From the NCBI RefSeq assembly GCF_022682495.2, contig NC_071398.1:90733705-90797704 (forward strand): 64,000 nucleotides of DNA, in the 5' to 3' direction. The stretch is from Desmodus rotundus (taxonomy: Eukaryota > Chordata > Mammalia > Chiroptera > Phyllostomidae). The notes under the pieces are model-generated. The model worked only from the letters and a program-made list of their open reading frames with translations. It was not told the origin of the DNA and ran no database searches. Both the position numbers and the translations under genes were made by a program. Positions 46,561 through 58,330 of this stretch are shown in pieces. Positions within the stretch are counted from its first letter, which is position 1. Each line of letters starts with the position of its first letter.

Positions 46561-47995
46561 AAAGATAAGGTCATTGAAATGGGAGTCAGTGAATTAGTAT
46601 GGTTGGTAAAAGTTCAATGTTTTCCCTTCTTTCATTTGGGTTGACATTTTCTTGTTGGTGTTTTGTTTCATTCCTGAACTTTAGAAATCGCCGGAGGGAT
46701 TGATAAGTGATCACCCTTCGGAGGTCATTTCAGATGCTGTCTGAAACTTGGATCTGGATGCAGGGTTGAACTTCCACTCACTGCGCCTGAAGAGCACGCC
46801 CTCTTTGGGGATGGGCACAGACAACCAGCCAGAAAAGATAAAAGGAAAGATTACTTGGGTATTACGACTACCCACAGAATTGATACAATTGTGCCAGGCA
46901 GGAGCAGGACTATTGTTTAGATACAAAATCCTAATGTTCTATGATCTTTGTATTTGACTTTTAAGGGAGCAGCTTTTTGCAATATCACTAGATGATTAAT
47001 GATGTTATTAGAAAGCTTCTGCAACAGGAGAGTTGTGTGGGAGTAAAGAAATAAGTAAAGAAGTTGAAATGTCTTCTCCCTGCTCTGAAAACACCCCCAA
47101 GAAGTTTTCAAATTTTGAATGAAAGGTGCCAGACCTGTGCCCCCTCAGTTCCAGCCGGGCCTGCCATGCACACACATCAAGCCCATCCCTGAACCCAAGG
47201 GCAGCGCTTCTTACTCTTCGATCTATCTATTCGTTTGTCCATCCAACCACCTATTCTTGTTCTACCTCCTTGTCAAGACCAAGTCGAAGAAGCTTGCTCA
47301 ACTATTCAATTCTACTAATTTCCTCTTTTCCGGAATACCTGGAGCATAGCTATTGTCACCGCACATTCTAGCTTGCAGTCATTTAGGATTTAGATTGTTC
47401 TTGGGTTGAGTCACAGACACAAATGCCTCCCAAAGGCTAGGGGTTTGCAAATGAAGTCTTCTCTGTGAGTCAGCTGATAGAGAGTTCTGGGGCCCGGGAT
47501 GAACTGGAGAATGGGCACTCTCATTAATGGGCAGCCTCACCTTCTCTCTAGTCACTTGCTTTCTGGTGGGAATGCAGGTCAAGAGTTATATACCTCTTAG
47601 TTTTTCAAGAGATACCAGATAGCCAGCTTTTTATGTGATTTAAAAAAAATGATAATTCAATTTTACAAAAGCACTGTGTAGGGCAAAGACAATGGGTGTG
47701 TCACACCGTAGGTTGGCAGCCTCTGATGTCAGTTTTCTCTTTCCATGAGGTGACAAGCTTCTTGAGCTCCTTGTTTCTGAACTCCCCACAGCAGCTCACG
47801 CATTAACCACCATGCACAGCAGAGGCCTGATAAATGCTGGTCCGACTTTCCAAAACACCACACCCAAGCCAGACAAAATTATTACTTCAGCTGACCCTCT
47901 GTCACCTATAGATGGTGCAAAGAAAAATCTTCCTCTAAAACTCACTTATGTATTAAAGCCTCCTCCTTGCCCCCCACTCTGGTAGGTCCTGATGC
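46561..47995. other. Unassigned sequence
   Basis: No gene or named repeat is recognised; overlapping frames in two phases at 47119-47371 cancel each other as evidence. Confidence 0.4.
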
Positions 47996-47999
47996 ATTT

Positions 48000-48680
48000 G
48001 CCGGGCAGGTGTAACTGAGATATCAACGTGTTCTCTATCATCTTTGCCTAAACGCTCCCCCAGCCTTCCATTGCTCTAGAGCTACCACTAACAGTGTAAA
48101 CTCACTACCACTTTTTTGTCACTCGTCCTTCCACATATACTACTCCCTAGAAATCACTCTCAGTGATAAGGCCACCAGCGGCCCCTCTGATGCTACACGC
48201 AAGGGTGCTAATCAGCTCTGCACATCCTCTTAGCTGACTTGAATTAGTCTATAGCATTTCACGCTGTTCACCATGTCCTCCGTGAAACTTCTTTGTTCCT
48301 TAGTCTTTGGGGCTCTGCTCCCTCCTGAATTTTCTTCAGTCTTCCTGATATTCCTCATTAGGCTCGTTTTCTGCCCAGTCCCTAAAAAGCCAATATTCTG
48401 CAGGTTTCACTCTGGGCCCTCTCTCCCCTCCCCCTCCACAGATTCACCCTGGATGACTTTATCCTCTCCCATGACTCTCCCCTGCCCCTCGTCCCATGAG
48501 TGCTGAAGACACTCAGTTCTGCCCTCTCCACTCCAGACTCATCTAATCAGCTGCCTTCTGGCAGTGTCTGTCTCCATTGATGTTTCAAACTCACACATCC
48601 CGTCCAAGGCTGAGCTCATCATTCCCAGTCTGCCTCCCGCTGCCCCTCGTCCTGCTCCCTGTTCTCTGGGAGAGGTATGC
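48000..48680 (+). repeat. L2 LINE, reverse-transcriptase C-terminal region
   Basis: CACTCTGGGCCCTCTCTCCCC, CATGAGTGCTGAAGACACTC, CTCCAGACTCATCTAATCAGC and GGCTGAGCTCATCATTCCCAG follow the L2 ORF segment. In translation, a stretch like SNSHIPSKAELIIPSLPPAA lines up with the end of the L2 reverse-transcriptase ORF. Stops and frameshifts interrupt it. Confidence 0.72.
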
Positions 48681-48995
48681 TATACCACCTGGTGGCACAC
48701 ACATGAATTCCATGACTCTATCCAGTGTAGGGCTATCCAACGATCCCAAAAGGTGCCTGCTTGAAACACCGAGGAAACAAAACTAAGGAGCCAAAAAATC
48801 ATTTTGAAGGAGTTTAGTTCTTAAAAATGTATCAAAGTAGCCGCCCTAGAAAGACACAGAAACTTTTTGAAATTCCTTATACCTGTTTCACGTCTCGATA
48901 TTACCTTTGTTTTGAATGATGTGTACAAGAGGGTGCGTGGGCATAACCTTTTTCAGAGCTTAGAACCACTAAGTAAGTTTTGACTATGGCCCTGG
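48681..48995. other. Unassigned sequence
   Basis: Nothing recognised. Confidence 0.4.
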
Positions 48996-48999
48996 TCAT

Positions 49000-49375
49000 C
49001 CTCAGCCACCGCTCCCCATGCCTAACTGGTTCCCGAGTCCTGTTAATTTTGCCTCATTGACAACAGTTGAATCAACTCTAATGCTCTCTTAGGTCTTTTG
49101 CTGTCTGCTACCTGGGTTGCTATAGCAGCGTCACAGAACTGTGTATCTGCTTCCTGTATGCCATTCTCCTTCCCAAGATCTTTCCAGTGCAACTTAGTAA
49201 ACGCAAGGGAAGTTCCAATGACTTAGCCTGGCTGACAAGGCCCTGCAGACCTCGCTTGTCCTCACTTGCCCTCCTCATCTCCTCTCACTTGTTCACTTCT
49301 AGCCTTCACTCTACTCTTCCCAGGCTTACTCAACCCCCTGCTACTCCCACGTGTCCCCACAGGAGGTTGGGTCTG
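49000..49375 (+). repeat. L2 LINE fragment
   Basis: CCTGGCTGACAAGGCCCTGCA, CTCGCTTGTCCTCACTTGCCC and TCTCCTCTCACTTGTTCACTTC match the middle-to-late L2 ORF region. Confidence 0.65.
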
Positions 49376-50475
49376 CAGGAAAAGTGAAAGAAACGGTAGA
49401 AGAATCTAAACTTGTGATTTCCCGAGAAGAGATTAACGCCCCCACTCCCAGCCTTTCAAAGCTTCCAAAAGAGGAATAAGTAATGTGCAGAAATAGACCT
49501 CAGCTAAGAAATCTTTTCCTTCTGCCCGGTTGTCTTTTGGTCATGGTTTTTGCCATCGAATGCAGGTAGATTCATGACTGGGGCCACAGGCACAAAAGGG
49601 TCATTGTCTTCTTCCTCTCAATGCTCCACTCAGTGTGAGCATCTTCACGTCACCAGCCACGAGCCAGCCACTCAGCTGACAGAACCCGTGTCTGCTGTAA
49701 ACAGGCCCCGGGAGAAGGCTCTGTGAGCCTCCAGTCAGGGCTTGGCCTTGGCCAGGAAGGATGACATTACTCACTGGAGCTCCATCCTCTCCTCTCCCCG
49801 GCGTTGTTTGCCCATTTTCACCAGGGGGCTAAAATGGGCTTTCAGGGGGAGGCAGGAGAACACGGAGGAGAGGGCTGTTTGTTTTCTTCTTTGTGTTAAC
49901 AATACAACATCTGTTCCCCAGCCTGGCAGCTGGACCAAAGTGAAATGATGTGAGCTTTCATTGCCTGCTGGATCAGAGGGTGGGGAGTGGGAGAAGGAAG
50001 GAGGAGGGTGCGGCGAGTGCCAAGGAGCCCCTGAACAATAGCAACAGCAACAATAATGAAAATATCTTCAACACTACTTGCCATGGGGCTGGGTGACCGG
50101 ATGTTCCAGCTGATCCATGCATTGTAACGAATGCTCTGAACAACGGTCTGCATGCCTTTGTAGAGAATCGCCCAACTAAAAGAATAGTGTTTACCTGGTA
50201 AGTATGTCTTTTGGCTCATGTACTTTGAATAGGAAACTTCTTTATTTACCCAAAAGTGATGCCAACAGAGGTAAAGTGAGAGATGGACCAAAAAAGAAAA
50301 TGAGAGTTGGAGAGAGCAGTGAGGGGAAAGAAGGACCCAGACCTCCTGGTTTCCCTATCTTCCTCCTTTTTCATCTCATTCTCTGTCTCAGGTTGGCATG
50401 CTCCTGGGCTCAGGCCTTGTCTCTCTTCTACCTGTGCTCTGTTTTCATCTAGTGTAATGACTAACTACCATCTAA
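49376..50475. other. Unassigned sequence
   Basis: Includes a CAA/CAG-rich patch at about 50035-50060 (AATAGCAACAGCAACAATAA), which accounts for part of the minus-strand frame at 49896-50291. No coding exon is called. Confidence 0.4.
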
Positions 50476-50479
50476 TTTT

Positions 50480-51280
50480 AGGGCCTTTCTGTAAGGTCCT
50501 AACTTTAAGGACAATTCCCAATTTATATCGCTAGCGCAGACCCTGAGTTCCAGCCTCATATACCCTAATTCCTGCCTGTCCCCAACCAGATGTTTAAAGG
50601 TGAATCCAGTCAAGCATCCCAAAAATGAGAGTCCAATGTCCCAGGACCCAATCGCCTCTCCCCACCTCGTCTGCTTATCACTCCAAGCCATCATTAGTTC
50701 TTGCCTAGATTGTCACAACAGCTTTCTGACTGCTTTGCTTTCACTATGTGCTCCCCCTGCCCCACCATCACATCTATCCTCACAACAGAGGGACTCTGTG
50801 AAACTGTAACATAGACCAGCTTCTTCTCAAACCCCCAACAACTCCCCTTCTCACTCGAAACAGGAGCCAAAGTTCTTACAATGGCCTATAGGTTCTCTGC
50901 GTATGGCCTCCTATTAACTCTGACTTCTCACACTGTTAACTCTGTTCCGCTTTGCTGGCCTCTGTTTCTAGAATGTGCGAGACATACTCCCTGGCTTCTT
51001 CCAGAATTGCTCTTCTCTCTGCTTTTTGCTTCTCTTACTCTCTCATCTTTAGGCCTTTATCTGAGCATTTTGTAATCTCCCTTCTTAGTGTATTTTTCTT
51101 TATAGCGCATCCAACCTAACAAGTTATATCTTCCACTTAATTACTTGTCTCATTGCCTCCTCCCAAAGATGAGGCAAGCTGCACTAGGGCAGGGATCTTG
51201 GTCTGGTTTTGTTTTCATCTGGAACGGTGTTTTGCATATAGAACCATTCAATAAATAGTTGATGAATGAATGACTGAGTA
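50480..51280 (+). repeat. L2 LINE, long 3' end
   Basis: Runs from the ORF (GCCATCATTAGTTCTTGCC..AGATTGTCACAACAGC; AGTTCTTACAATGGCCTATAGG) into the 3' UTR (AAGATGAGGCAAGCTGC..ACTAGGGCAGGGATC). It ends at the typical tail TTCAATAAATAGTTGATGAATG. This is the most complete L2 copy in the window. Confidence 0.88.
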
Positions 51281-52005
51281 AATAAGTGGATGCATGAGCT
51301 CTGCTACTGTTTATGGCAGGATGGCTAGAGTGTGAGAGGCTCATTTCCACACCTTCCAAATCAGTGAGAAAGTTCTTGTTGAGTGTTTATTTTGGGTGTA
51401 ACATCTCTCCTCCCCTGATAAAACATTGGACGAGGAAGGTAGGGTAGACTCTATTCCTGGGGACCCATTATTGCTCTTGGGAAAGGGATTTGGGGCTGCC
51501 CTAGTGAAGAACATGAGCAGACGTTTCCATTCCAGTTTACAGTGCTCCCTCCTGCATCTTTTTACAGATTGGCTGATATTAAGACTTCCTGGGCAAAGGC
51601 AGTAGATTATTATGAGGTAACATGGGAACAACTGCCACTACTCAGAGATAGAAGAGGAGAAGATGAAGGATGCAGGCTGTCAGGTCAGGGCCTAAATCCT
51701 ATCCCTTGGGAGCACACCACAGCCCTCTCCTCCGCAATCTTCCTTGGGGCCACCTGGGCCCATAACTTTGCTTCTTGATTCATCAGCCTTCCACTCAGGC
51801 CTGAAAAACAAAGCAACAGAGTGGTCACTCCCCATGATAACCAGAACCTTACACCTGCACAGAATGCTGAGAACTTCCATCTTCATTTCTTGTGCATTAT
51901 TTGAGAGCCAGTCATATGCAGGGAAATCTTGCTAAGCATCAGTGGTATTACAGACAGCTCTAATGCAGCGTGACCAGTGCTCTGAAATGTGAATGTAACT
52001 AAAGC
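51281..52005. other. Unassigned sequence
   Basis: No gene or named repeat is recognised. Confidence 0.4.
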
Positions 52006-52009
52006 AGCA

Positions 52010-52135
52010 GAGAGTAGGCAAATATTATTCCCTTTTCACAGACTGGGAAACAGATTTAGAGTTTAACTTGCTCAAAAATAGCTGGGGATTGGAGGAGCTC
52101 TGTGGATTGGATTTCAGTCCAGGTGTTCTGGTGCC
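52010..52135 (-). repeat. MIR SINE, antisense
   Basis: TATTCCCTTTTCACAGACTGG, GAAACAGATTTAGAG and ATTTCAGTCCAGGTGTTCTG match the antisense MIR core and B-box side. Confidence 0.6.
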
Positions 52136-52253
52136 CATTTCAATGCTCGGACCTTTGTTTTGCACTGTGGTTTATTCCAAGGTGCCTTCCTCAATGCTTT
52201 ATAAGCCCACACAAATTGTCACACCAGTTCAAGGCCTCCATCTACCTGGTGGA

Positions 52254-52278
52254 GGCAAAAGCAAAAGCAAAAGCAAAA
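52254..52278 (+). repeat. Short (GCAAAA)n tandem repeat
   Basis: Four consecutive GCAAAA units. Confidence 0.9.
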
Positions 52279-52369
52279 TGGTGTGTGAGCTGTGTTTGTC
52301 TTTCTTGAAGACTGCCTGCTAAGGTTGGAGGCAGATCCAGGCTTCTTTGATAATCCATTAGGGTTCTGC

Positions 52370-52995
52370 CACTCAGGAAGTTATCCCAGCTCTGCTGCTT
52401 AGTAGTGTATGATACCAATGAAGTGACTTTACCTCGCTAAGCCACAGGTTCTTCATTTGTAGTATGCAAGTAATGATAGTTTCTACATGAAAAGGTTGTT
52501 ACAGGGATTAATCGAAGTATGTTTGGTAAAATATAATATTGGTTTACTGGGGCTGCCACCACAAAGTACCACAAACTGTGTGGATTATGTAATATAAATT
52601 TATTTCCCACAGTTCTTGAGGGTAGAAGTCCAAGATCACAGCGTCATCCGAATTGGTGTCTCCTTAGGCCAGTCTCCTTGGCGTGTAGATGGCCACCTTC
52701 ATGCTTTGTCCGCTCATGGTCTTTCCTCTGTGCACACATGCTCCTGGGGTCTTTTTCTGTGTCTGAATGTCTTTTTATAAGGACACCAGTCCCACTGGAT
52801 TAGGGTTCACCCTAACAGTTTCATTTGAACTTAATCGCTGCTTTTAAAGGCCTTATCTCCAAATGCAGTCACATTCTGAGGTTATGGGGGTGAAGGCTTC
52901 AACATGTAAATTGGGGGGGAGCATAATTCAACCCCACACAAGCACCTAAAACAGCATTGAGCACAGAGTATGTTAGATAAATAAATAAATAAAAT
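52370..52995 (+). repeat. MIR SINE split by an MLT1 LTR
   Basis: The left part (AATGAAGTGACTTTACCTCGC, GTTACAGGGATTAATCGAAG, ending near 52536) and the right part (CTAAAACAGCATTGAGCACAG.. from about 52945, reaching an AAATAAATAAATAAAA tail) are the core and 3' end of one MIR copy. Confidence 0.7.
52537..52940 (-). mobile_element. MaLR solo LTR (MLT1-type), antisense
   Basis: On the minus strand the LTR starts TGTGTGGGGTTGAATTATGC and ends GCCCCAGTAAACCAATA. Top-strand words include CACATTCTGAGGTTATGGGG, CTTTTTATAAGGACACCAGT and GGGCTGCCACCACAAAGTAC. It sits inside a MIR. No clear 5-bp duplication survives. Confidence 0.85.
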
Positions 52996-53242
52996 ATAAT
53001 GTCTGGTTTGGACCTCATTCTCAGCCTCTAGTGCTTTTCAGGGACATTGAGTTCTGTAAGTTCATTGTCGTGTGTGTGCAGTCACACTTTCTTCTTCTAA
53101 ATGCATCTCTCTCAACCATCTGGAGTGGTTTCTAGTCTTGGTATTTTATAATATTGGATTCTGGAAGATTCTAAGTTTACTTTCTCCATATCCTTTGTGA
53201 TTTCTTAGAGTTTGGTGATATCCCCCCTCAACTTTTATCCTT

Positions 53243-53345
53243 CCAGACTGAGTGGCCCCGTGGCACAGCAGGAAGACCTGGCCTAGGAGTCAGGAGACCT
53301 TGGTTCAAGCCTCAGTTCTGCTACAAGCCAGCCTTCTGAACCTCT
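53243..53345 (+). repeat. tRNA-derived SINE head (MIR3/Ther-like)
   Basis: CCCCGTGGCACAGCAGGAAG, CTAGGAGTCAGGAGACCTTGG and GTTCAAGCCTCAGTTCTGC look like the tRNA-like head of a MIR3/Ther-type SINE, distinct from VES by the GGAGTCAGGAGACC word. Confidence 0.6.
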
Positions 53346-53399
53346 GATTCTCTAGAAGATGGGGAGGATGGACATAGTGCTAACACTTTATGCCCAGTA

Positions 53400-53655
53400 A
53401 TCATTAAAGAGAACATGGTGGTTACGAGTATGGTTTTTGGAATCAAAACAGACACATGCTTGAATTTCACTTCTGTCACTTTCTCATTGGATGTCCTTGG
53501 GCAAGTTACCTAACCTCTTTAAACCTCAACTATAAAAATGGGAATAATAGTAGTATCACCTTGCTTTATAAGGTGGCTGTGAGCCTTACATGAAAAAATG
53601 CAAACAAACTTCCCTCCACCATATTGCCTGGCACATCCTAAGTATGCAAAGCCCC
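53400..53655 (+). repeat. MIR SINE, near full length
   Basis: GGTGGTTACGAGTATGG at the head, CCTTGGGCAAGTTACCTAACC, ATAAAAATGGGAATAATAG, and TGCCTGGCACATCCTAAGTA at the 3' end. Frames starting at about 53590 include MIR sequence. Confidence 0.88.
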
Positions 53656-54820
53656 TTCCTGGCTTCATCCTTTTCTCAAGTCATGGCCCCTGGTGTGTTT
53701 CTTTCCAGACAGTTAGCGTCCAGGACTGTGTGCACTGTCCATTCCAGGTGCAGCAAGAGTTTGGTTGTGTTGAAGGAAGAAAGACGTTCACTGCTTTATT
53801 TCTGGTTCAGGATGACGTTCAGCATTTCGTTTGCCTTTTTTGGCCAAAGCGGTACATTTGTCTCATGCTCTCTGCTGGGTCATAAAGAGAAAAACTCATC
53901 AGCCAACCAGAATAGGCTCATAGGAGTGAGACCACTCAGTTAAGGCATCCGTCGTCATCAGGATATGGAAATTAGTGTCCCATGTCCTGACCACAGCAGA
54001 TCCTTTTCATTGGATTTTATTATCATACCTTTTTGTGACTTTCCATTATAGCAAAGTGCCAAATCATTTCTCTCCTTTTAAATTTTTATCTAACCTTTAC
54101 TGTAGTATATCTTATAAATTAATAAGTTAATAGCAATATTAACTTAGAAGCATTAGATCCATCTTATGTTCCATCCACAGACAAAGTGGAAAAATAGGAA
54201 AGGTGTTATACCCCCTCCTTGACAGTCAAGGCAAATACTTAATCTAAAACTTCTTGGTCCCATCTGAAAGGCTGTGACATTTGATCCTTAAGTGTGAGCC
54301 ACAGGTCTTGTATCTCAATAGCTCTTGACATAGGTGCAAGAAGAGATGATTGAAGGTGCTGGTAATAAAGGGAGACCCCTTAAAAGAAGTGACACAGGTT
54401 CAAACCAACCAAAGTAACAGTTAAGATTAATGTTCTATGTTTATTCTGCTTCAGTTGTTTTAAAAAATAAAAAAATTTAATGCAGTTAAAATGGTTTCTC
54501 TGAGTTCTTTAAAAACACTTTCAGTGTTTTGTGAAAAGTGCAAGTTTATTGTAGCTAAAGGGAGTCAAACATACACCCAAATTTGACACTAAATGGCAGT
54601 CTATCAAGTTTTAGAAGACAGCAGTAATGTCTCTTGAAAGCCTGCAACTTTCTTGGTTAAATATCTTTATTCCCTTCACCTCTGTCTTCTATGAGAGGGC
54701 TGTGCCATTCTGGGTGTTTTGTCTGGCTGTCATGTGCTGTGTTTGTCTGGAAGTTGAACTTTACCACTTCAGATGTGAATTGATATGAGCAAAATAAGGT
54801 GGTGCTTCTGCAATCCTTCT
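53656..54820. other. Unassigned sequence
   Basis: No coding exon; the 53590-53943 and 53598-53885 frames overlap in two phases. AT-rich between 54040 and 54150 and around 54460. Confidence 0.4.
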
Positions 54821-54824
54821 TTGG

Positions 54825-55125
54825 AATTATTTTTTATTAAAAAAATTATTTTTTAATTAGAGTTCACATTCAATATTATTTATTACTTTCAGGGGTATAG
54901 CATTGTGGTTAGAAAATTATGTTATAAAGTCTTCCCTCTAATATTTCTAGTATTCACCTAGCACCACACATAGTTATTATAATATTGTTGACTATATTCC
55001 CTATGCTGTACTTCATATCCCTATAACTATTTTGTAACTACTAGTTTGCACTTCTTAATCCCTTCACCTTTTCACCCAGTCCCACCCCTCTGGCAACCAG
55101 CAAACTGTTCTTCAAAACCTCTAAA
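54825..55125 (-). mobile_element. L1 3' UTR, antisense
   Basis: CACACATAGTTATTATAATATTG, CTATATTCCCTATGCTGTAC, AACTATTTTGTAACTACTAG and CCCTTCACCTTTTCACCCAG follow, in antisense, an L1 3' UTR type shared by laurasiatherian mammals. The A-rich tail side is at 54825-54860 (TTTTTTATTAAAAAAATTAT). Confidence 0.8.
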
Positions 55126-55379
55126 ATATTTGTTATTTTCTTCTCCTGAACAAAAGTATTTTTCTCAAACTTCTTATTGTGAAATACTGATACCCTTCCT
55201 CCAGGTTCCTCTAGTGGACACATCTTAACTTAATACAATTATCAAAATCAGAAAGTTGACATTGGTACAACATGTGGGTAGAGTTCCTTGTCATTCTATT
55301 TTTTGATCTAAAAAAAATCTAAGTTCATTAAATAACAAACCCTGTAACTACATAAGTTTCTTCAGATGCACTCTCTTTC

Positions 55380-55870
55380 CCCCATATTTGAATCATTTGT
55401 GACTATATTGTCAGAGTTGGATCCTTAAGAGCTTCTCCTTTCACTCAAACTCTCCTCTCTCAACATTTCTTAATACCTCCTTCAACAAAAAAACCAACCA
55501 ACCGACCACAGGACCCTTTCCACTTCATATTTCCCACATCAGAGTGCTGCCACCATTCACTCAGTTACTCAAGCTAAAATTTTTGGAGACATTTTTGTTC
55601 CTTCCCTTTACTTACACCCTATATCTAATTCATTAGCGAGTCCTGTCCATTTTAGTTTCAAATTTATTCTGAGTCACTATGCCTTATCGACACCTCTGTG
55701 ACCACCTTGGTCTAACCCACCATCTCTCGGGCTTCAGCCACTGATCTCTGGGCTCCCGCCTGACCTCTCGGTCCTACTCCTGCCACAGGGAACATAGAGA
55801 GACCCCTCACGGGAATAACTGAAGCCCGCACCACTCTGCTGCTCAACTCCCCCAGCGGCTTTCTATATAA
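55380..55870 (+). repeat. L2 LINE ORF end
   Basis: GTTCCTTCCCTTTACTTACAC, CATTAGCGAGTCCTGTCCATT, GTGACCACCTTGGTCTAACCC and TAACTGAAGCCCGCACCAC fit the late L2 ORF. A CAACCAACCGACC patch at about 55490-55506 interrupts it. Confidence 0.65.
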
Positions 55871-55874
55871 TAGG

Positions 55875-56092
55875 AGCTAAGTACTTATTGGTACAGCACT
55901 TGTCACATATCAAAGGAAGTTAGTGCTTTACATATATTAACTCATTTAATCCTCACAAAAACACACCGAGGCAGGTTCTATGATTTACGTCTTATAGATA
56001 AAGCATTCTTGTCAGAGATAGGTTAAGGGACTTTCTCTAGGCATGCAGCTAGTACATGGAAGAGCCAGGAGGAAACCGTGGGCCGGCCAGCT
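55875..56092 (-). repeat. MIR SINE, antisense
   Basis: CATATATTAACTCATTTAATCC, GAGATAGGTTAAGGGACTTTC and GCATGCAGCTAGTACATGGA are antisense MIR words in order. Confidence 0.78.
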
Positions 56093-56389
56093 TGAGAGAG
56101 CGCACTATGGCATCCTGCCTCATGCCCTTGGAAGGAAGTCACTATGCACAGCCCACACTTAAGGGGTGGGAGTAAGGTCCCCCCTCCTCAGGGAGAATTA
56201 GCTACATAAATTATTTGGAATTCTTCTGCATGGGAGACTTGTGTCTTCATTTATTTATTTACATCATATGGACTCATAGATACTTATGTTACACCTTGGG
56301 TAGTAATTTAATACTACTTAATTTTGTTGTTCATATTATTCCAGTTTTGGCCATTGGGAGGTCTTTCAGTTTGCTCCTGGATCCCTTTG

Positions 56390-56730
56390 ACACACTCCCA
56401 TTAGTGCGGGTGTTTTTTTGTCTTTTATTTTTGAGCACTTCCTTACTTTCTGGCATCACAAGATGTTTCAAGCTTATCATGTATGTTTCCTGCCCTAGCT
56501 CTAGAATCAGCTGTTTTTCCAAAGGGCTTACTCTATTTTTTAATGACACTTATCCCTATTTGACATTATATTATATATTTGTTTGTATATACTTTTTGTT
56601 CCTCTCTCCCCCAACTAAACTGCAAGTTCCACAAGGACAGGGGCTTTGCTTTATCCAATGCTGTGTTCCTAGGCATAGAACAGCACCTACCTAGCACAGA
56701 GTGTGTGCTGAGTCACTACTGCTGAATCGG
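56390..56730 (+). repeat. L2 LINE 3' end
   Basis: AAACTGCAAGTTCCACAAGG..ACAGGGGC and GAACAGCACCTACCTAGCAC are the L2 3' terminal words. The upstream part is weakly matched. The 159-codon frame at 56215-56694 is a chance frame across this element. Confidence 0.6.
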
Positions 56731-57675
56731 CTTCTGACCTTGGGGCCAGTGGTCATTTTTCTCAGAACTTTAATCTGTCCTCCAGAAGTTGAGAGTGCAC
56801 AGCTCAACATGTACTTGTTTGGCTGTTGGGAGTTTGTGCTCTCATGGATAATTTTGCCAAAATTTTTTCCCATCGCTATGATCCTGATGACTCCTCACTG
56901 GATCACATTTAAGTCTAAATTTAAGCAGTTTTTTTTTTTAATCGCTTCCTCAATTTCGTTTGAGAAAAAAAAAAAAGAATTTAGAGAAGTTCTGTTTTCA
57001 GAACAATGAGACTTGCAACAGATTTCCAGATAGTGGAAAACAATTTCTCTTGCACCCGTATTTTCTATGCTGTGTTAAGATAACGTCATGCTCAGCCCAG
57101 CCATGTTGCTGCAACTAGTTTTTCTTATGGTTAGCCTTCCCCTAAATGGTCCCCTTTGGACTTCTGTCCTTGAGTTCATGGGTATCTAAGGTTTGCCATG
57201 TCCATGAGGTCCAGCAAACCTGCAAAAGCACACCTTTCCATGGCCATGATGCAGTTGCCAGGCACTGTCCGCCAAGCCTCTAGAAATCCTTAAGATTGCA
57301 CTTGCATTCTTAATGGAAATTTCCAGTTTATTTTGTTACTTAAACTCTGGTATTACTACTGAACTCTATTATGTATGGCCTCTCCTTAGCAATTTTCCTC
57401 TATGGTCTCTCTGTGCTACTCCTAATAGCCAGAATGGAATCTGGTTTTGTACTTTTATCTCAAACTGTCTCCTTACTGTTCAAATACAAGTAGAAAATTC
57501 CCCTGTACACCTACATGAGTAACTTTTCTGTTACCTCCTTTCTTATTCTTGTTTGACTTACTCTAACTTTGGCCAGAATCTCACCCTCTCTTATTAGTTA
57601 CAGGTTAAAATGCTAAATCCTGTGGGGTGTTTAATTTTTGTTTTTAGTGCATCTTCTTGGGCATATTTTCCCTTT
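56731..57675. other. Unassigned sequence
   Basis: Poly-T at 56930-56940 and poly-A at 56966-56977. Nothing else recognised. Confidence 0.4.
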
Positions 57676-57679
57676 CTAC

Positions 57680-58105
57680 ATTCTGAGATGGGCTTGAAAG
57701 GTTAATAGCAGTACGGGCTAAGGAGGAAAGATAAAGCAGGCAAAAAGCATGTGAAATGCCAGGGTAGAGGTCAATATCTTAGGTAGCGTGGCCAGGGAAG
57801 GACCCACTGAGAAGGGAACTTTGAATAAAATGCTGAAGGAAATGAGGATCTGAGACATGTGTTTTTCTGGGGGAGAGCATTACTGACAGAGAGAACAGCT
57901 GGTGCAAAGGTCCTGAGGCAGGAGAAGCCTGACACAATCTGGAAACAGCAAAGCAACCAGTGTGGATGGATCCAAATGAGGGAGCAGGAAATCAATAGGT
58001 GATGAGCTCAGGGAGATAATGGGAAGGGGAGAAGGTTATGTAGATCACAGTCAGGACTTTCTGTTTTTATGCTGGATGAATGATAGGATTTCATTAGAAG
58101 TTGTG
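57680..58105 (-). repeat. L2 LINE 3' region, antisense
   Basis: GTGGCCAGGGAAGGACCCAC, GGTGCAAAGGTCCTGAGGCAG and the later CAGTCAGGACTTTCTGTTTTTA are antisense L2 words in order. A GT-rich run follows at about 58103-58150. Confidence 0.72.
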
Positions 58106-58194
58106 TGAGTGTGTCTGTGAGTGTTTATGTGTATGTGTGAGTGCACATGTCAGGGGAGCTTGTAGTTAGCATGAAGCTAAAAGGATAACTAGGG

Positions 58195-58330
58195 CTAAAT
58201 ATGGCCAGGCTAAGGGTTACCCTGGCTCTTTGCCATGTACCAGCTTTGTGAGTTGAGATAACTAGCCTCGGCTTCATCATCTGTAAAATGAAGATCATAA
58301 AGGCATCCACCGTCTTGTATTTTGCAAGGA
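58195..58330 (+). repeat. MIR SINE
   Basis: CAGCTTTGTGAGTTGAGATAA, CTCGGCTTCATCATCTGTAAA and ATGAAGATCATAAAGGC represent the MIR core in sense. Confidence 0.68.

Noticed and set aside
49896..50291. 131-residue minus-strand frame
   Set aside because: Part of it is the translation of a CAA/CAG-rich patch and no domain is visible.
53590..53943. 117-residue plus-strand frame and an overlapping one
   Set aside because: The start is in a MIR SINE and two phases are open at once; no family features.
56215..56694. 159-codon plus-strand frame
   Set aside because: Hydrophobic F/L-rich reading of T-rich sequence that ends in an L2 3' end.
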